Shown here: positions 46,726 through 59,207 of the stretch, piece by piece
Layout: the number at the start of each line of letters is the position of its first letter
How positions within the stretch are numbered: the first letter of the stretch is position 1
Assembly (NCBI GenBank): GCA_016800925.1
Contig: JABCPU010000182.1
Location: 62,001 to 126,000, forward strand
Reading direction: 5' to 3'
DNA from: Suillus spraguei
Taxonomy: Eukaryota > Basidiomycota > Agaricomycetes > Boletales > Suillaceae
DNA length: 64,000 bases
The notes under the pieces: model-generated
What the model was told of the DNA's origin: nothing
The model's database searches: none
What the model saw: the letters and a program-made list of their open reading frames with translations, nothing else
Made by a program: the position numbers and the translations under genes

Positions 46726-47495
46726 TGTTAAGACCATACTCAAGGGGTGAAAGATCTGAAGGGCTTTGGCCTCAGTTTGTGCACTGTGCCCCTTGTCCGA
46801 GTAATGCCCCTTATTTCAGAGAGGAGATATATGTCCGAAGATCTGGAAGGAGTTGCATAGCAGATCCAGATGTCCGAAGGTATCGTATATGGTACGTCCA
46901 AAGGTTATCTGGAGCACGGGTATGGAAAGAGGACTAAGGCTAGCTTCGGAATGGATTCCTAACTAGAAACTGACAGAGGTAGACTATCCAAAGATAGAGT
47001 CGGAGATATAGACTATAGGAATCAATCCCAAGTCTCGGAAGATGACTTTGAGTGGAAAGTGACTCAAGTCCAAAGGAAGTGGAATGAGCAGAATCTAAGA
47101 TAATATTCGAACTAAGGTTCTACGGAGATCTACAAGTGGTTTATATATGGTAAGTATCTAAGATGGATAATCAACGAGTCCGGGACCAAGGGCTATGTAC
47201 GAAGTGTAACGGAAGTCTATTAGTTAATGCACAATGGATCAGTAAGCACAAATCGGAAATGAAACACAGGTAATGGATCAGTGACACAGGAAGGAATTAT
47301 ACACAGCCAGAGTACCGGAAACAGGATCAGTGACGAAAGGAGATAGGCGCAGTTATACACAAGGGAGATAGAGTGTGAGAAGTGAGCACATTCGGATGAG
47401 CGATCCAGACAGGATCTGTGGACCGGACGGAAATAGAATTGATCAGATCTGATCAGATATGGGTGGATCTGGGATCAGAAGTATGGTATATGACA
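46726..47495 (-). repeat. LTR2b, 5' LTR of the second gypsy family
   Basis: In minus orientation TGTCATATACCATACTTCTG ... GGTCTTAACA, 770 bp, followed by a 165-nt leader and the gag start. It shares ends and a ggcctcag...gtgcccctt block with the longer LTR2 copies but lacks their tandem arrays. Confidence 0.85.
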
Positions 47496-47803
47496 GCCAT
47501 AAGTAAACATAGTGCGAGGCGCTGCGGTACGAGGCAACATGTAATAATGCTTGCCGTGGAATCAGTGATAACGAACAGAAAACAAACTACGCACCAAATG
47601 GAGCTATGTGGATGCGGAAAGGACATGGAAGGACATTGGTTCGTAGAATGAGGTGTGGTAGTCGGTATGGTGTGCAGTAAGCGTGGGATGCCGCCGGTAC
47701 TGCTAAAGGGGTAAGATGGCCATGGACGAGTGGTAACTCCTGTAGACGTGAGATGAGTGTCAAAATATGGGGTTTTAAGCCCAGCACCAATATGTTTGTT
47801 ACA
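47496..47803 (-). repeat. LTR3a fragment, inverted
   Basis: 308 bp; in minus orientation it begins TGTAACAAACATATTGGTGC at 47803. It ends where LTR2b begins, so it is truncated. Confidence 0.78.
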
Positions 47804-49265
47804 CCGCTGAACAGGGTAACTATCAAAGACACTTCTGTTCCTCCATTCACTGAACATCTCGCTGAATCGTTTGCCAGCTATGCTGTGTATGGCATGATGG
47901 ACTTATTTTCAGGATATGATCAGTGGTCGCTACATGTTGACTCTTGCAATATGACCACTTTTGGTACACCATTGGGGCCTTACCGCCTGACCATGCTTCC
48001 GATGGGCCACACTAATGGTGTACAGCTCTTTCAAGGTGATATTTGCTTTGTTCTACAAGACGAGATCCCGATGTATATGTTCCTGTTCATTGATGACATT
48101 GCCATAAAGTTGATAAAGACGCGGTATCAGAGAGCTGATGGCTCATACAAGACTATACTGGAGAACGCTGGCATTCGCCGCTTCATCTGGGAATACCTAA
48201 TTGTGGTTAACCATGTCTTGCACCGCTTGCATATGGTTGGGCTAACAGTTTCCACCAAAAAGTTTGTTTTAGCTGCGCCTACAGCCAATATTGTAGGGCA
48301 CATGTGTACCTTCGAGGGGCACGTACCAGAGGCCGGAAAAGTACAAAAGATCTGTGATTGGCCTGAGTGTAGGGCCATTACACATGTGTGGGGCTTCCTA
48401 GGTACCTGCAGCGTCCTGCATATTCATATTTTCATCAAGGATTTCACCAAGATAGTGAGACCACTAGTGGCACTAACGCACAAGAGCATTACATGCTATG
48501 TGGGTGTATATCTTCAGCATCATCAACCTTATGGTTGAGGTGGATGCGAAGTATATCAAGGGGATGATCAATAACCCAGATCTCCAGCCTAACGCTACAA
48601 TCAACCGCTGGATTGCAGGTATACTTTTGTTTCAATTCAATCTTGTACACATACCCACAACCAAGCATACCGGCGCTGATGGTCTCTCAAGGAGACCTGC
48701 CGCAGACAAAGATACCGCTGAGGAGGATGATTACGAGGATTGGTTAGACCACTCGTACTCCTTCAGTATGGAGATTTTGAACAAGAGGGCTTGCATCGTT
48801 GCAGGTCCTTGCGGCACCCTCATTCTTCACCTGTGCTGCGCTCACTAACTCAACCACCCACGCTACTCACATGTTTAGGTACCATAACCCACAAAAGTGA
48901 TGGCATCATAATCCCGCATTTTGAGGTCAAAGATGAACATATGCTGGTAATTCAGCAATTCCTGACTGACCGCAGCAGCCAGCGAGCTTGACTGACAAGG
49001 AATTTATGTCCTTTGTTGGAACACTCGTTCGGTACTTCGTGTTAGGGGATAGCCTCTTCTGGCGGCAATCGCTCAGCAAACATCAGCTAGTTGTACCGGC
49101 GGCTAAGTGCTTGTGTATCCTGAAGGAAGCACACAACGACTTAGGTCATAAGGGAGTATTCATGACTTGCACTAGACTTCTTTTGCATTTTTGGTGGCCA
49201 TATATTATTGATGATATCAAATGGTACAACAGGACTTGTCACAAGTGCCAGATCAGGAGTGCATC
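47804..49265 (+). pseudogene. Host H pol part 1: RT, RNase H remnant, integrase zinc finger
   Basis: RT starts inside the domain at PLNRVTIKD and has FSGYDQWSLH, TPLGPYRLTMLPMG and LFIDDIAIK, where the active site has FIDD in place of the usual YxDD; this form is common in this lineage. A deletion near 48490 removes most of the connection/RNase H region; NRWIAGILLFQFNLVHIPTT and HTGADGLSRRP follow in another frame. The integrase HHCC finger (HNDLGHKG ... CHKC) ends at 49265, where element C begins. Frameshifts separate the blocks. Confidence 0.85.
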
Positions 49266-50588
49266 GTAGAATCCCTCATCCTTCCAAGTTAGTGTGAAGG
49301 GTGGAGTTCCGACTCATTGGGGACAGTAAATGGATAAGTGGGTCGGCAACCAATACCGACAAACCCCACACTGGTACTCAGCACAATTCTTCTGGCAATG
49401 CCTAAGTAGTCCACAGACACGGCATTTCATGTTTTCATCAGGGTTGGAGTTCACTTTATGAAGTGGAGTCAGGGCAACAATGCGGTGATGAAGGCTCATA
49501 GAATGTGCACATTTCTTTCCACGTTTATGAGTAATACATCTAAGGGCTCGTTCATTGCTAGAATGGATGTCCTCAATTTGGTTGTCGTTAACAGTATAGA
49601 TTGAGGGTGCTGATATCATGACGGCTGCAGCCAGCAACTCATCGGGGTCTGAGGAAGTTGTAGGCCCTAAGGCTTCTATGAGGATGGGAATCGTAGAGTC
49701 GAGGATATGAGGGACGACCATAGGTGGATGAATATGAAGTTCTTTTAACTGATGACTGAGCGTGGTAATCTCAGCAAGCTTGTTATGTAGTTCTCCAGTT
49801 ATGACCACTTTCTCGTGCATGATGGAGCATTTGGTAAATAGATGAGGAGGTTCTGTGTCCTCATCAAGCATGGTGGTAGCATTGACTGGGGATGGCGTGG
49901 GTTGTGTTTCATAGTGATGGATGGCATCAATTAAACAAGCTACCAATCCTCTCGCTTCTCTAGAGTCAACCGTTGCTTCTTCAATTTCTCCAATAATGGT
50001 GTCGGCTGTGTTATTGGCTTCCTGAATAGCAGTGAGTAAGCTAGTAAGGGCAGTGATATTAGAATGAGTGCCTGAATCACGGGTGGGAGGAGCAGAATTG
50101 GAAGTGGATCTCTTTGCGGAGAGGGAGGTCTAGCCATGCCTGCTCAATGCTCGGCCACGATGTGAATGACCGTTTCAACATCAGCCTTAAAAGAATTGGG
50201 AAGGAGAAGCAGCCCGTAAGCGCGAATGTGTTTCTGGCAGTGTAGGATTCGTTGATGGATAGTATCATCTTGAATGTCATGGCATAGAGTTTTGATGAGG
50301 GCAGCTGTGTGGATGATATTGATAAGGTGGATGGTGACAAATGCATCCTTGCCGGTAAGGATCTTTTCAATCTCAGTTGCATGTCTGGGACAGAGGAGTG
50401 TGGCTTCGACAAAGGAGTTTCTGTCAATTTTTCTGATGAGGTCATCATATTGATTGGTGGTGGTGTAAGTTTCTTCAGCGACGGGGTGGATGTAAGCAGT
50501 AGCGAAGGGGGCAGTTGCGGAGAAAGTCATATTGAATAGTTTGTGGGGCTAGTTTGAATTCAAAGGGCGTGTCATTTCTTATAAGCAT
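49266..50588 (-). pseudogene. ORF3 of element C
   Basis: Starts MTFSATAPFATAYIHPV at 50530; here the upstream ATG that overlaps pol (50588) is out of frame, which supports the MSF/MTF start for the family. Conserved features: helical N-terminus (HCQKHIRAYGLLLLPNSFKAD), Pro-rich middle, knuckle CRVCGLLRHCQKNC and second knuckle CGVCRYWLPTHLSIYC. TGA at 49314-49316 follows YCPQ as in A. A frame change occurs near 50140. The sequence is clearly diverged from A/B outside the knuckles. Confidence 0.72.
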
Positions 50589-53500
50589 TCAGGATTTGTG
50601 TGGAATTTGCTAAGTTCTTTTTGGGGATCCATTCATTACCTCCCGATGAATATCCTTTCCAGGAGACAAGATAGCATCAGTGATTGCCGGTTCCTTTATG
50701 GGAAAGAATTTCTTCTACTTTGTATTCTTCTTCTTCTTCAATGATATCAGGCAGTGGTTCAAGGAAGTTCGGGCCATGTACGTCATTTTCGCTATAGGAC
50801 GATAACACAGAAGCATGGAAGGTGGGGTGAATCTTCCATTGCAGAGGAAGTTTGAGCATGAATGTGATGGGTGATAAGACATCGATGATCAGGAAAAGTC
50901 CGTATCGTTTTGATGCAAGTTTCCGCGATGGGAGTTTGAGTCTAAGATTAGCAGCAGATAGCCAGACCTTATCTCCAATCTTCCATGGGGTGTACTTCTC
51001 TCCTCAGGATTGTTCTACCATTGTTTGCATAGCAATGTTATGGCATGTGATGGCTTCTTCTCGGATCTTCTGCTGCTGGTATGGTAGAATCAGGGATTAA
51101 ATGGGGAATGGCACAGGGTTTGTATCCCATCATGAGAAAGAATGGTGAGGTGTTTCAGGCATCATGTTTATGATGATTGTGAATGAATTCAGTGATAGGG
51201 AGGTGTTCTATCCATTCTTCAGGGTTGTTGCGGCAGTAGATATGCAAATAGATTTCTAATTCTTGGTTTAATCATTCAGTTTGTCCGTCAGTCTGAGGAT
51301 GATAGGCAATAGATGGGGCAATGGTATAATCAAGGAGTTGTGCAAGTTCTTTTGAAAATCTTGATAGAAACTGCAGTCCTCAATCTGATATGACTTTGTC
51401 GTGGAGACCAAACCGTCGATAGACATGTTTCAAAAATAACTTTGCTACACCTTCAGAGGTTACTGTTTTAAGGCAAGGGATAATAATTACCCCCTTCATA
51501 AGGCCATGGTCCACCATGACCATGATACTATCAAAGCCACTGGAAACAGGGAGATCAGTGATCAATCAATGGAGATTTGTGAGAAGGGGCAGGTAGTGGA
51601 GGAAGGAATGGGGACAAGTGGAGGTCGGACCGGATGAGTATCTGATTTCATTTGCTGACAAAGGGCGCAACCCTCGACGTATTTACGGATATAGGCACCC
51701 ATAGAAGGCCACCAGGCTTCCCGTTTAACAAGTTCTTTAGTTTTGAAATGGCCAGGATGACCAGCAGTGACATGATCATGATAGCGAGCGAGGGTAGCGG
51801 CGCGATGAATGGGAGGAATGTAAGCACGGTTCTTGAAATAGAGCACATCATGTTCAATCTTCCAATCGGACAATGCCAACTTCATGGGAGGAAGACAGAC
51901 ACTGTCTAGTGCATCTGATGCCATTTTGAATACAGGGTCGTCCAAAGGGTCAGAAGTAGCCAATACATCAAGTAGATCATTATCAATGAGTCGGACAAAC
52001 AGGGAATCAGGAAGAAGCACAGCATCTTCATTATCATGAGAACCATCATCATGATCTGGGCGACATGAGAGAGCATCTGGAGCAGCTAGTTTAGTGCCTG
52101 CAACATGATGTAGTTCAATGTCAAAGAGTGACAATGTCAATTGCCAGCGAGCTTGTCGTCGAGTTAACTTCTTTGCAGTACAGAAGTACAGAAGGTTTTT
52201 GTGGTCAGTGAAGATGATGACAGTGTGGGCGTTCCCTTCAAGATAGTAACACCATTCGTTTAAGGCGTGGATAACTGCAAGTAATTCCCAATCGAAAATC
52301 TGATAGTTGCGTTCTGCTGGATTTAGTGACTGAGATAGGTAAGCACATGGGTGATAAATGCCATTTTTGTCGGTTTGCAATAGGTCGCCTCCAGTTGCTA
52401 CAAGAGAAGCATCAGTTGCGACTGCAAAATGCCGGAATGGATCTGGATTGCGAAGTACCGGTTGTTTTATAAAGCATTCCTTGAGGTCTTGGAAGGTATC
52501 CTGACATTGAGTCGTCCAAAGGAAAGAAGTATCCTTCTTTGTTAGATCGATGAGGGGTTGTGCAATATCAAAGTAATGGGAGATAAATGTGTGGTAAAAA
52601 TTGCAGAATCCTAAAAACAACCAAACATCTCTTATGCTTTTTGGAACAGGCCATTCAGCAATCCCTTTTGTCTTGGCAGTATCCATAGCAATCTGTCCAG
52701 GGCAAATGATCATTCCAAGGTATTCCACTTCATCAGCGTCGAAGGTACACTTTTCTGGTTTTAGGAAAAAATGTTCGTTCCGTATCTTCATCAGTACTCA
52801 TCTGGTATGTTCGCAATGTTCCTCCATAGTTGTCAAGAAAATGAGGATATCGTCCATATAGATAACCATCCATCATTCATTAATCTCCTGCTGGAAGGTG
52901 TGATTCATGTATGCTTGAAACGTGGCTGGTGAATTACATAACCCAAAGAACATGACATTAGGTTCATAGAGACCAAATTCCGTTGTGAATGCAGCTTTCC
53001 ATCGATCCTCGGGATGGATGCGGATGTTGTTGTATCCTGACTGTATATCCATTTTCGTGAAGAATTGTGCATTGTGAAACCGTGCTACAAGAGATACTGG
53101 TAAAGGAAGTGGATAAGCGTTTTTGACCATCCATTCATTGATGTAATGATAGTCCTGGCAAGGACAGAGTTCTCTGCTCTTCTTTCCAATGAAGAAGAAC
53201 CCACTAGCTTGGGGTGATTTTGATTCAGAAATGAACCCCTTAGCAACATTTTCATCAATGAATGCTTTGACCGAAGTTCATTCCTTTTTTGACAGCGGGT
53301 AAACCTTAGATGTGTGGGGGAAGTTTGTTAAGTCCGTCTTTAGCAAAGATGTCAGCGAAGTCATGGAGGTAGGATGGTACAAGTTCTTCAAAAGATTTCT
53401 TTTTCTTCTCTTTTTCGTCAGTTGCGAATTCTTGTGCCTTGTTATTGTATTTCGGCGGAGGAAGGGAGATGGTGGAGTAATTCGGGAGTTGTTCAAGTCG

Positions 53501-54590
53501 GGAAGTTCCATCACAAGTAAGGGGTGTATCCATGGATACTTCATTGATGATTCTCATGTAACTTCTGTCGATGTCGTATTCAACCAGGAATTCTCCTTCT
53601 CCAAGTTCATAGGATGATACTTCTCATACTTTGGGGGCACTCCATATGTCATGCATAGTATTGAATTGCTCATCTTCTTCGGCAGGCATGGTGGATGTCA
53701 TGGGTTCATCCTGATCAGGAATTTCTTCGATAGAAGTGGAAGGGGTTAACGATTTGGGTGGTACGAAGTATTTGGTTAACTCTGGGATATTATGAGCTTG
53801 TCCTCCGAGATCTTCTTTGATTTTCTGCTTTCCTTGTTGTTGTTCGACAGGTTTTGATGGCAGTCGAGATTCTGGTTCTGACTCGTTCTTTCGTTTTTCT
53901 ACATGAGGAATAGGTGATGGGGGACGCGGTGGTATTCTTACTCATGGAGAATTTTTGTTGATCATGAGTTCATCAGGGATGTCAATGGTAGGAGCAACAA
54001 CAAGTTTTGGAAGTTTCAAATTTTGCCATTTCTTGGTGTGGTAAGGGAAAGCAGAAGGTAATCTGTTCTTCTTCCGATCTATATCCATGTCTTGTTTGAT
54101 TTCATCAGACTAGATCATTCGTGGGAGGGCAAGTGTTTCGGCGGCCCAATCTATACTTGGGTTCATGGCACGTACATAACCACGGGATTCCCAGAAAAAT
54201 TTGATCTCTTCATCCAAGTTTAGTGATATTGAACTTTCCATACATGGTTCGTTCCTCAATCTTTACCACTAGAAGGCAATAATGCATGATTGGCCCTCCT
54301 TTGATGAGGGTTCCATCTGCGGTGGTAACTTGAAATGGTGTTTTGAGTTTTCGTCGTGTGATTTGATGGAGTTTCACAAACTCCTCAGAGATGAACGTTC
54401 CTGCTGCGCCAGAGTCAATAACGGCGGTAGTGTCGACAGATTTTAAGTGAGTACACGAATGAAGGGTGATAGGAATACAAATTTCTTTTCTTTCACCTAC
54501 AGCACGTACAAGTCTTAGTAATACATTGGGAGAAACATACATTGAGTCTTTGTTTCTCCAAGTTAAAAATCCTCTACAATTCATCTCATG
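50572..54590 (-). pseudogene. Pol of element C
   Basis: Retropepsin AVIDSGAAGTFISEEF, RT with YMDD (~52855-52866), RNase H ([11 protein letters not shown]), integrase (LPDSLFVRLIDND, TAGHPGHFKTKELVK, WWPSMGAYIRKYVEGCALC) and chromodomain. The integrase core between 50860 and 51380 has several frameshifts and a deletion near 51075. A deletion around 53330 removes part of the RT N-terminus (LNKLPPHTSKVYPL). TGA precedes the chromodomain at 50677-50679. The integrase zinc-finger half (51562-52791) is an uninterrupted 409-codon frame. Confidence 0.85.
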
Positions 54591-55414
54591 GTTTCGTCTT
54601 CTTTGTTTTGAACTTCTTTGGCTTCCGCTTGATGGAGTGGAGTCTTCTTCTTCTTATCAGGGCAGTTACCAATATGGTGTCCTGTCTTTCTGCATCTGAA
54701 ACATTGACCTTTTCTCATGCACTCGGATCTTTCCATATTGGAGATTCAATCTATGACCATTGCATTTGAATCGCAATTGGGTGTGTAGCATGCATTTCCA
54801 TAGTTCTTCTTCTTCTGCAGAGTGTGACATGCTCGTAACGCCTGAAAGCATTGGTGGGAGTTGTCGATGGAAACACATTGTGATACAACATTGCGGAATA
54901 CATCTGGGATGTCACCTTGTGCGAATAGTTTGGTCAAGATGCCTAGGTTAAGGCCATCTTGGAAGAATTGGATCTTCGTTGCATTGTCAGTGATATGGGC
55001 TTTAGCTGCAAGCACTTCAAAATCAGCGATATAGGTTTGGAGCTCGCCATTCCATGTTTAAGATCCCTGAGCTTCATTAATGCGGTTCCTACAGAATCTA
55101 CCGGTTCGAAAGCTTTGTTGAAACTTTTCATGAAATCTTTCATTGTCCCATAACCAACTTTCTGTCCAGAAGTGTCAACGGATTGAGCATGAGCAAGAAA
55201 TTGCTCTTTCCAAGATTTGGCGTTCTTTTCCATCATAAGGACGAAATGAAAATGATCTTCTGCTTGTCATTGGTATAGAACTTTTCATTGATGTCGAAGT
55301 ATGTGTTGCATGATAGAATGAATTCCAGGGAATTGTCACGATCTCTATCAAAAGTGGTTGGGAGACCGATTTTATATTCAAAATCTGTCCGGTGGTGGCT
55401 GTAGTAGTAGTCAT
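54580..55414 (-). pseudogene. Gag of element C
   Basis: Starts MTTTTATTGQ with a frame change before FEYKIGLPTTFDRDRDNSLEF. Conserved KSWKEQFLAHAQS, DFMKSFNKAFEP, FQDGLNLGILTKLF and knuckle CFRCRKTGHHIGNC. One-base loss near 55058 (LKHGM) breaks the frame. Confidence 0.82.
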
Positions 55415-55551
55415 AATGATGAATCATCTGGTGAGTTATGCTTTCTCAGTGCCTACAGGCGCGGTCTTGCTGTCCGTTAGGGCTTTATCAAGGTTCAGAG
55501 GGAGGGGGTCGAAGACTGGATAGTCGACAATCAATGTAGACTTTAATCTTT

Positions 55552-56021
55552 TGTTACAAACTGGGGTGGCGTCACCAGCGACAGTGATAAGACACAGCCG
55601 GTCTGCTGGGAGGTTCGACTTTGTTCAAAAGAGAACGAGGACTACTACAAGGAAGTATTGCAAGTAGGGTCAAGGGTTTGATCGAAGAGTCATGACTCTA
55701 AGATGTTCAGTAGAATAGAGACTAAGGCTAAGGAGTGCTTAGACTTAGAGATGATTCAGACGACTTAGGTTGGAGACCTAAGCGAAGGATGTTCCAGGTA
55801 AACCCAGTAAGATTAAAGTCAAGTACACAAGCATAATACAATGTGCTTAAATAAGCCAATATGTGCGCAGGACCAAGAGAGACATGAGAATGTAAGTGCG
55901 TATCCAAAGAAGGAAGGCGACTATGGTACAGATGTGTTGAGCATATGAGTCGGGATCATGTTATGTAATATACAAGGTAAAGACAAGAGCAAAATGAATA
56001 GGGGCACGTACAATTGTAACA
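55552..56021 (-). repeat. LTR1, 5' LTR of element C
   Basis: 470 bp, more diverged from the A/B LTRs (gtctgctgggaggttcgact), so C is older or from a different subfamily. It is joined to host H integrase codons at 56022. Confidence 0.9.
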
Positions 56022-56251
56022 GCCAACGGCATTGTCGAGCGGCATCATTACAATGTCTGGGAGGCCATCATAAAAAGTTGTGAGGGGGACGAGTCCCGCT
56101 GGTACCAGACCATTCATACCATGTTCTGGGCTGAGCGTGTTACCATTCATCATGATACAGGGCTATCACCATATTTCATGGTTCACGGCATCAAGCCAAT
56201 CTTCTTTCCATTTGATCTTGCTGAAAGTACCTTTCTAGTAGACTTACCTGG
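56022..56251 (+). pseudogene. Host H integrase core fragment
   Basis: Reads ANGIVERHHYNVWEAIIKSC, WAERVTIHHDTGLSPYFMVHG and FDLAESTFLVDLPG in one frame. The E of the DDE triad lies in IVERHH. It ends at the LTR3b insertion. Confidence 0.82.
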
Positions 56252-58530
56252 TGTAAAGATACAACCTAACCTGGGCTGTAGATAAACTACCTCCTAAGCT
56301 AGTATGCGAGTCTTGCACTCTGTCTAGTCTGCTTCACTTGCAAGGCAAGAGCATTCGACCCTAAAGGGAATGCTAAGTTAATATAGTTCGATAGTGCCCA
56401 ACCTGTGGTGCGAAAATGCCGTCGGAGGTAGCGAGATGCTAGTGGTGACCTTCGCTCCATGGGAAAGTTGCAGTAAAGTAGCGGTAGAGCGCGGGAAGAT
56501 AGTGGTAAAGTAGCGGTAGTGTGAGCGGTAAAACTGTGGTAGTGTGTGCGGTAAAACTGCGGTAAGGCGTGGGAAACTGGTGGTAAAACAAGCGGTGAAG
56601 CGCGGGAAAGCGGTAAAGAGCGGTGGTGCGTGCAGTGGTAAAGAGTTCCTTTAGTGACAGTGACTTCGGCAAGAGACTTGATTCCATTAGAGATAGTAGT
56701 GGTGACAATTCCTAAGTACGTGTGTACCATAGAGGGAAAAGTAAAAGTACCAGAATGTGTGAAGAGTCCTTTTTGACATGTACTGTGAACGACTGGAATA
56801 CATAGTGAGAATAGTAGTGAAATAAAGATGTACTCCATGATTTTTAGCGAAGAGGCATGCAGTGAGCAAGCAGTGTCATGGAAGGTAAGGTAAGTCTTGC
56901 TGTAGCTTTAGTAACAGCGGAAACGAATATGCTACGCACCAATGGATCTAGACGAAATGAAATGGACAGGAGGACATCAGTAGTGAGCTTCGGTAAGGGG
57001 CAAGGATCCATGGAGCACAAACGGTACCGGCGAAGTGAAAAGGCTCATGCTGTCATATACCGTACATTCAGGTCTAGATCAAATCCAATCCATGGACATC
57101 CAGACACCCAACCTTCACATATCCGATCCACCCATCCACTCCAATCCATATCCATCCGTGTCCATATCCGATCCGTGTCCATATCCGATCCGTGTCCATA
57201 TCCGATCCTTGTCCATATCCGATCCGTGTCCTTATCCGATCCGAGTTCATATCCGAACTATTCCCGCGCACCTGCGCATTACCCCTTTTAGAATATACCT
57301 GTGTCTCCGGCTTCTGGGTATCTCTGTGCTTCCGGTTCTTGGTGATCTCTGCCTCCGTCTTGATAAAGTATTTCGTACAAGCTTCATCTCCGAGTTCATA
57401 GCCTTATGTCCCGCTGTACTTACTAATGTGTTTCCGTATGCTTCAGACATAGCCTCGGACTATCCGTACTTACCCTCCGGCATGCTCCTACAGTATATAA
57501 ACTTGTAGTACAACTCCTGCAGACCTTAGTCTGATTCATTGTTCCTACTTCTGTATATTCCTTTGATTACTCTGTATCCTGTTATCATGTCTATATAACT
57601 CCATCTCTGTTCTTGCACTTGGGCTCCGGCCCTTGTAAGCTTCCAACTCAGGCCTATGGGATTACTCCCTAGGCCGGAGCTTTGATCCTATGTTCTATAA
57701 TCTGTTCGGACTTCGTCCATCTCTGTCTATCATCTGTTTCACCTCCGACTCTACCTTTGGTAGTCTTATACTGTCTGTTTCTATTCCGGACCTTGTCCGG
57801 AGTAGTCTATACTATCTCTACACCATATCCGGACCTACTCCTCTCTAGTAGCCAACACTTCCTCTAAGATCCACAGAGCTACACTCATCCGATCGTCCGA
57901 TCATCCGCTCCTCCGCTCCTCCGCTCCTCCGATCATCCGCTCCTCCGCTCCTCCGATCATCCGCTCCTCCGCTCCTCCGCTCCTCCGAGCTCCGGACCTT
58001 CGGACCCCTAGCCCTTCAGATCCATCCTATCCTATCCTCTGACATCTATGGATCATCTTTCCCTCCGGAGCTCTGCTCCTATCCTGCCCTGGACTTTGTC
58101 CAGCGGTCCATCCTTCATCCGTTCTACTTGGAACTTGTTCCAGTAGTGTTACCATTACTCCCTACCTTCCGGAAATAGTTCCGGCGCATTCCCGCGCTCA
58201 TCCGGAAGTCCATCGGAGCTCTGTCGAGCTATCCTGCCTTAGAGTTCGTCCGGACCCTCCATCCGGACTCCACCAGAACTCTCCCTTGGACTTCATCCGA
58301 AATTAAGGGCACATACTCGGGTAAGGGGCACAGCGTACGAGCTGAGGCCAAGCCCCTTTGATTTACAACCCTCCGGTACAACCCCATGTAAGACCAGGAC
58401 TTCTTGCTAATCTCCGGTTTTGCATGGTCGTAACACATGCTCACTATAGGGGATTTCTCAGTAGCCGCTGTAGACAGTAATGAGACGCTTGTGTAGCATT
58501 TTCATGGTCAGCATGACTTTGTTTGCTACA
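56252..58530 (-). mobile_element. Solo LTR3b, inverted, interrupted by LTR2
   Basis: Starts tgtaaagatacaac and ends gactttgtttgctaca. Flanked by CTGG at 56248-56251 and 58531-58534, a 4-bp target duplication. LTR2 is inserted at 57051-58435. Without it the LTR is ~0.89 kb. No internal genes for this family are recognised in the window. Confidence 0.87.
57051..58435 (+). mobile_element. Solo LTR2 inside LTR3b
   Basis: 1385 bp; TGTCATATACCGTACATTC to GCATGGTCGTAACA; target duplication CATGC at 57046-57050 and 58436-58440. Carries 17-bp repeats at ~57150-57255, TATA at 57494-57501, and a short 8-bp array at ~57888-57988. Confidence 0.93.
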
Positions 58531-58734
58531 CTGGCCAGGTGTCATATACTGTACATTCAGGTCTGATCCATGGACATCTGGACACCCAATCCATACATCC
58601 TAGTCCACCCATCCAATCCAGCTCACATATCCAATCCACCCATCCATATCTAATCCATATCCATATCCGACTCAGTCCATCCATCCGATCTGATCCACCC
58701 ATCCAATCCGTGTTCATATCTGATCCATGTCCAT

Positions 58735-59207
58735 TGTTACAATCGTATGTACCCCTATTCATTTTCTATTCAGTTACCTTGTATATTATGTAACGAGACT
58801 CTGACTCATATGCTCAACGCATCTGTACGATACATGCCTTCCCTATTTAGGATACGCATTTACATTCTCACGGTTATCTGGTCTGTGCGCACATATTGGC
58901 CTATTTAAGCACAGTGTACTTGTAGTAGATTCCCTACTTTAATCTTACTGGGTTTTACCTGGAATCTCCTTCGCTTAGGTCTCCAACCTAAGTCGTCTTG
59001 AATCGTCTCTAAGTCTAAGCACTCCTTAGCCTTAGTCTCTATTCTCGCAAATACCTCTTAGACTCGTCTTTGAGGCTGAACCCTTGATCGTACTCGGAAC
59101 GCATTCCTTGTACTTTCACCTTGTCCTCTTCTGGACATTGTAAGAACTCCCAGCAGACCGACTGTGTCTTTTCACTGTCGCTGGTGACGCCACCCCAGTT
59201 CGTAACA
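58735..59207 (+). mobile_element. Solo LTR1 inside LTR2
   Basis: 473 bp, opposite orientation to the LTRs of A, B and C; target duplication TCCAT at 58730-58734 and 59208-59212. TATTTAAG box near 58910. Confidence 0.93.

Larger units (their letters stand above)
49266..56021 (-). mobile_element. Ty3/gypsy chromovirus-type retrotransposon, copy C, 3'-truncated
   Basis: Same family as A and B but more diverged. The 5' LTR is at 55552-56021, then gag, pol and ORF3; the element stops at 49266 inside the end of ORF3, so the 3' LTR is missing. About 100 or more codons of host integrase between the zinc finger (49265) and core (56022) are also missing, so a deletion removed both the end of C and adjacent host sequence. 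Confidence 0.9.

Noticed and set aside
47753..47803. N-terminal extension of the host H RT frame through LTR3a
   Set aside because: Those codons are LTR3a sequence (reverse complement of the LTR start), not RT.
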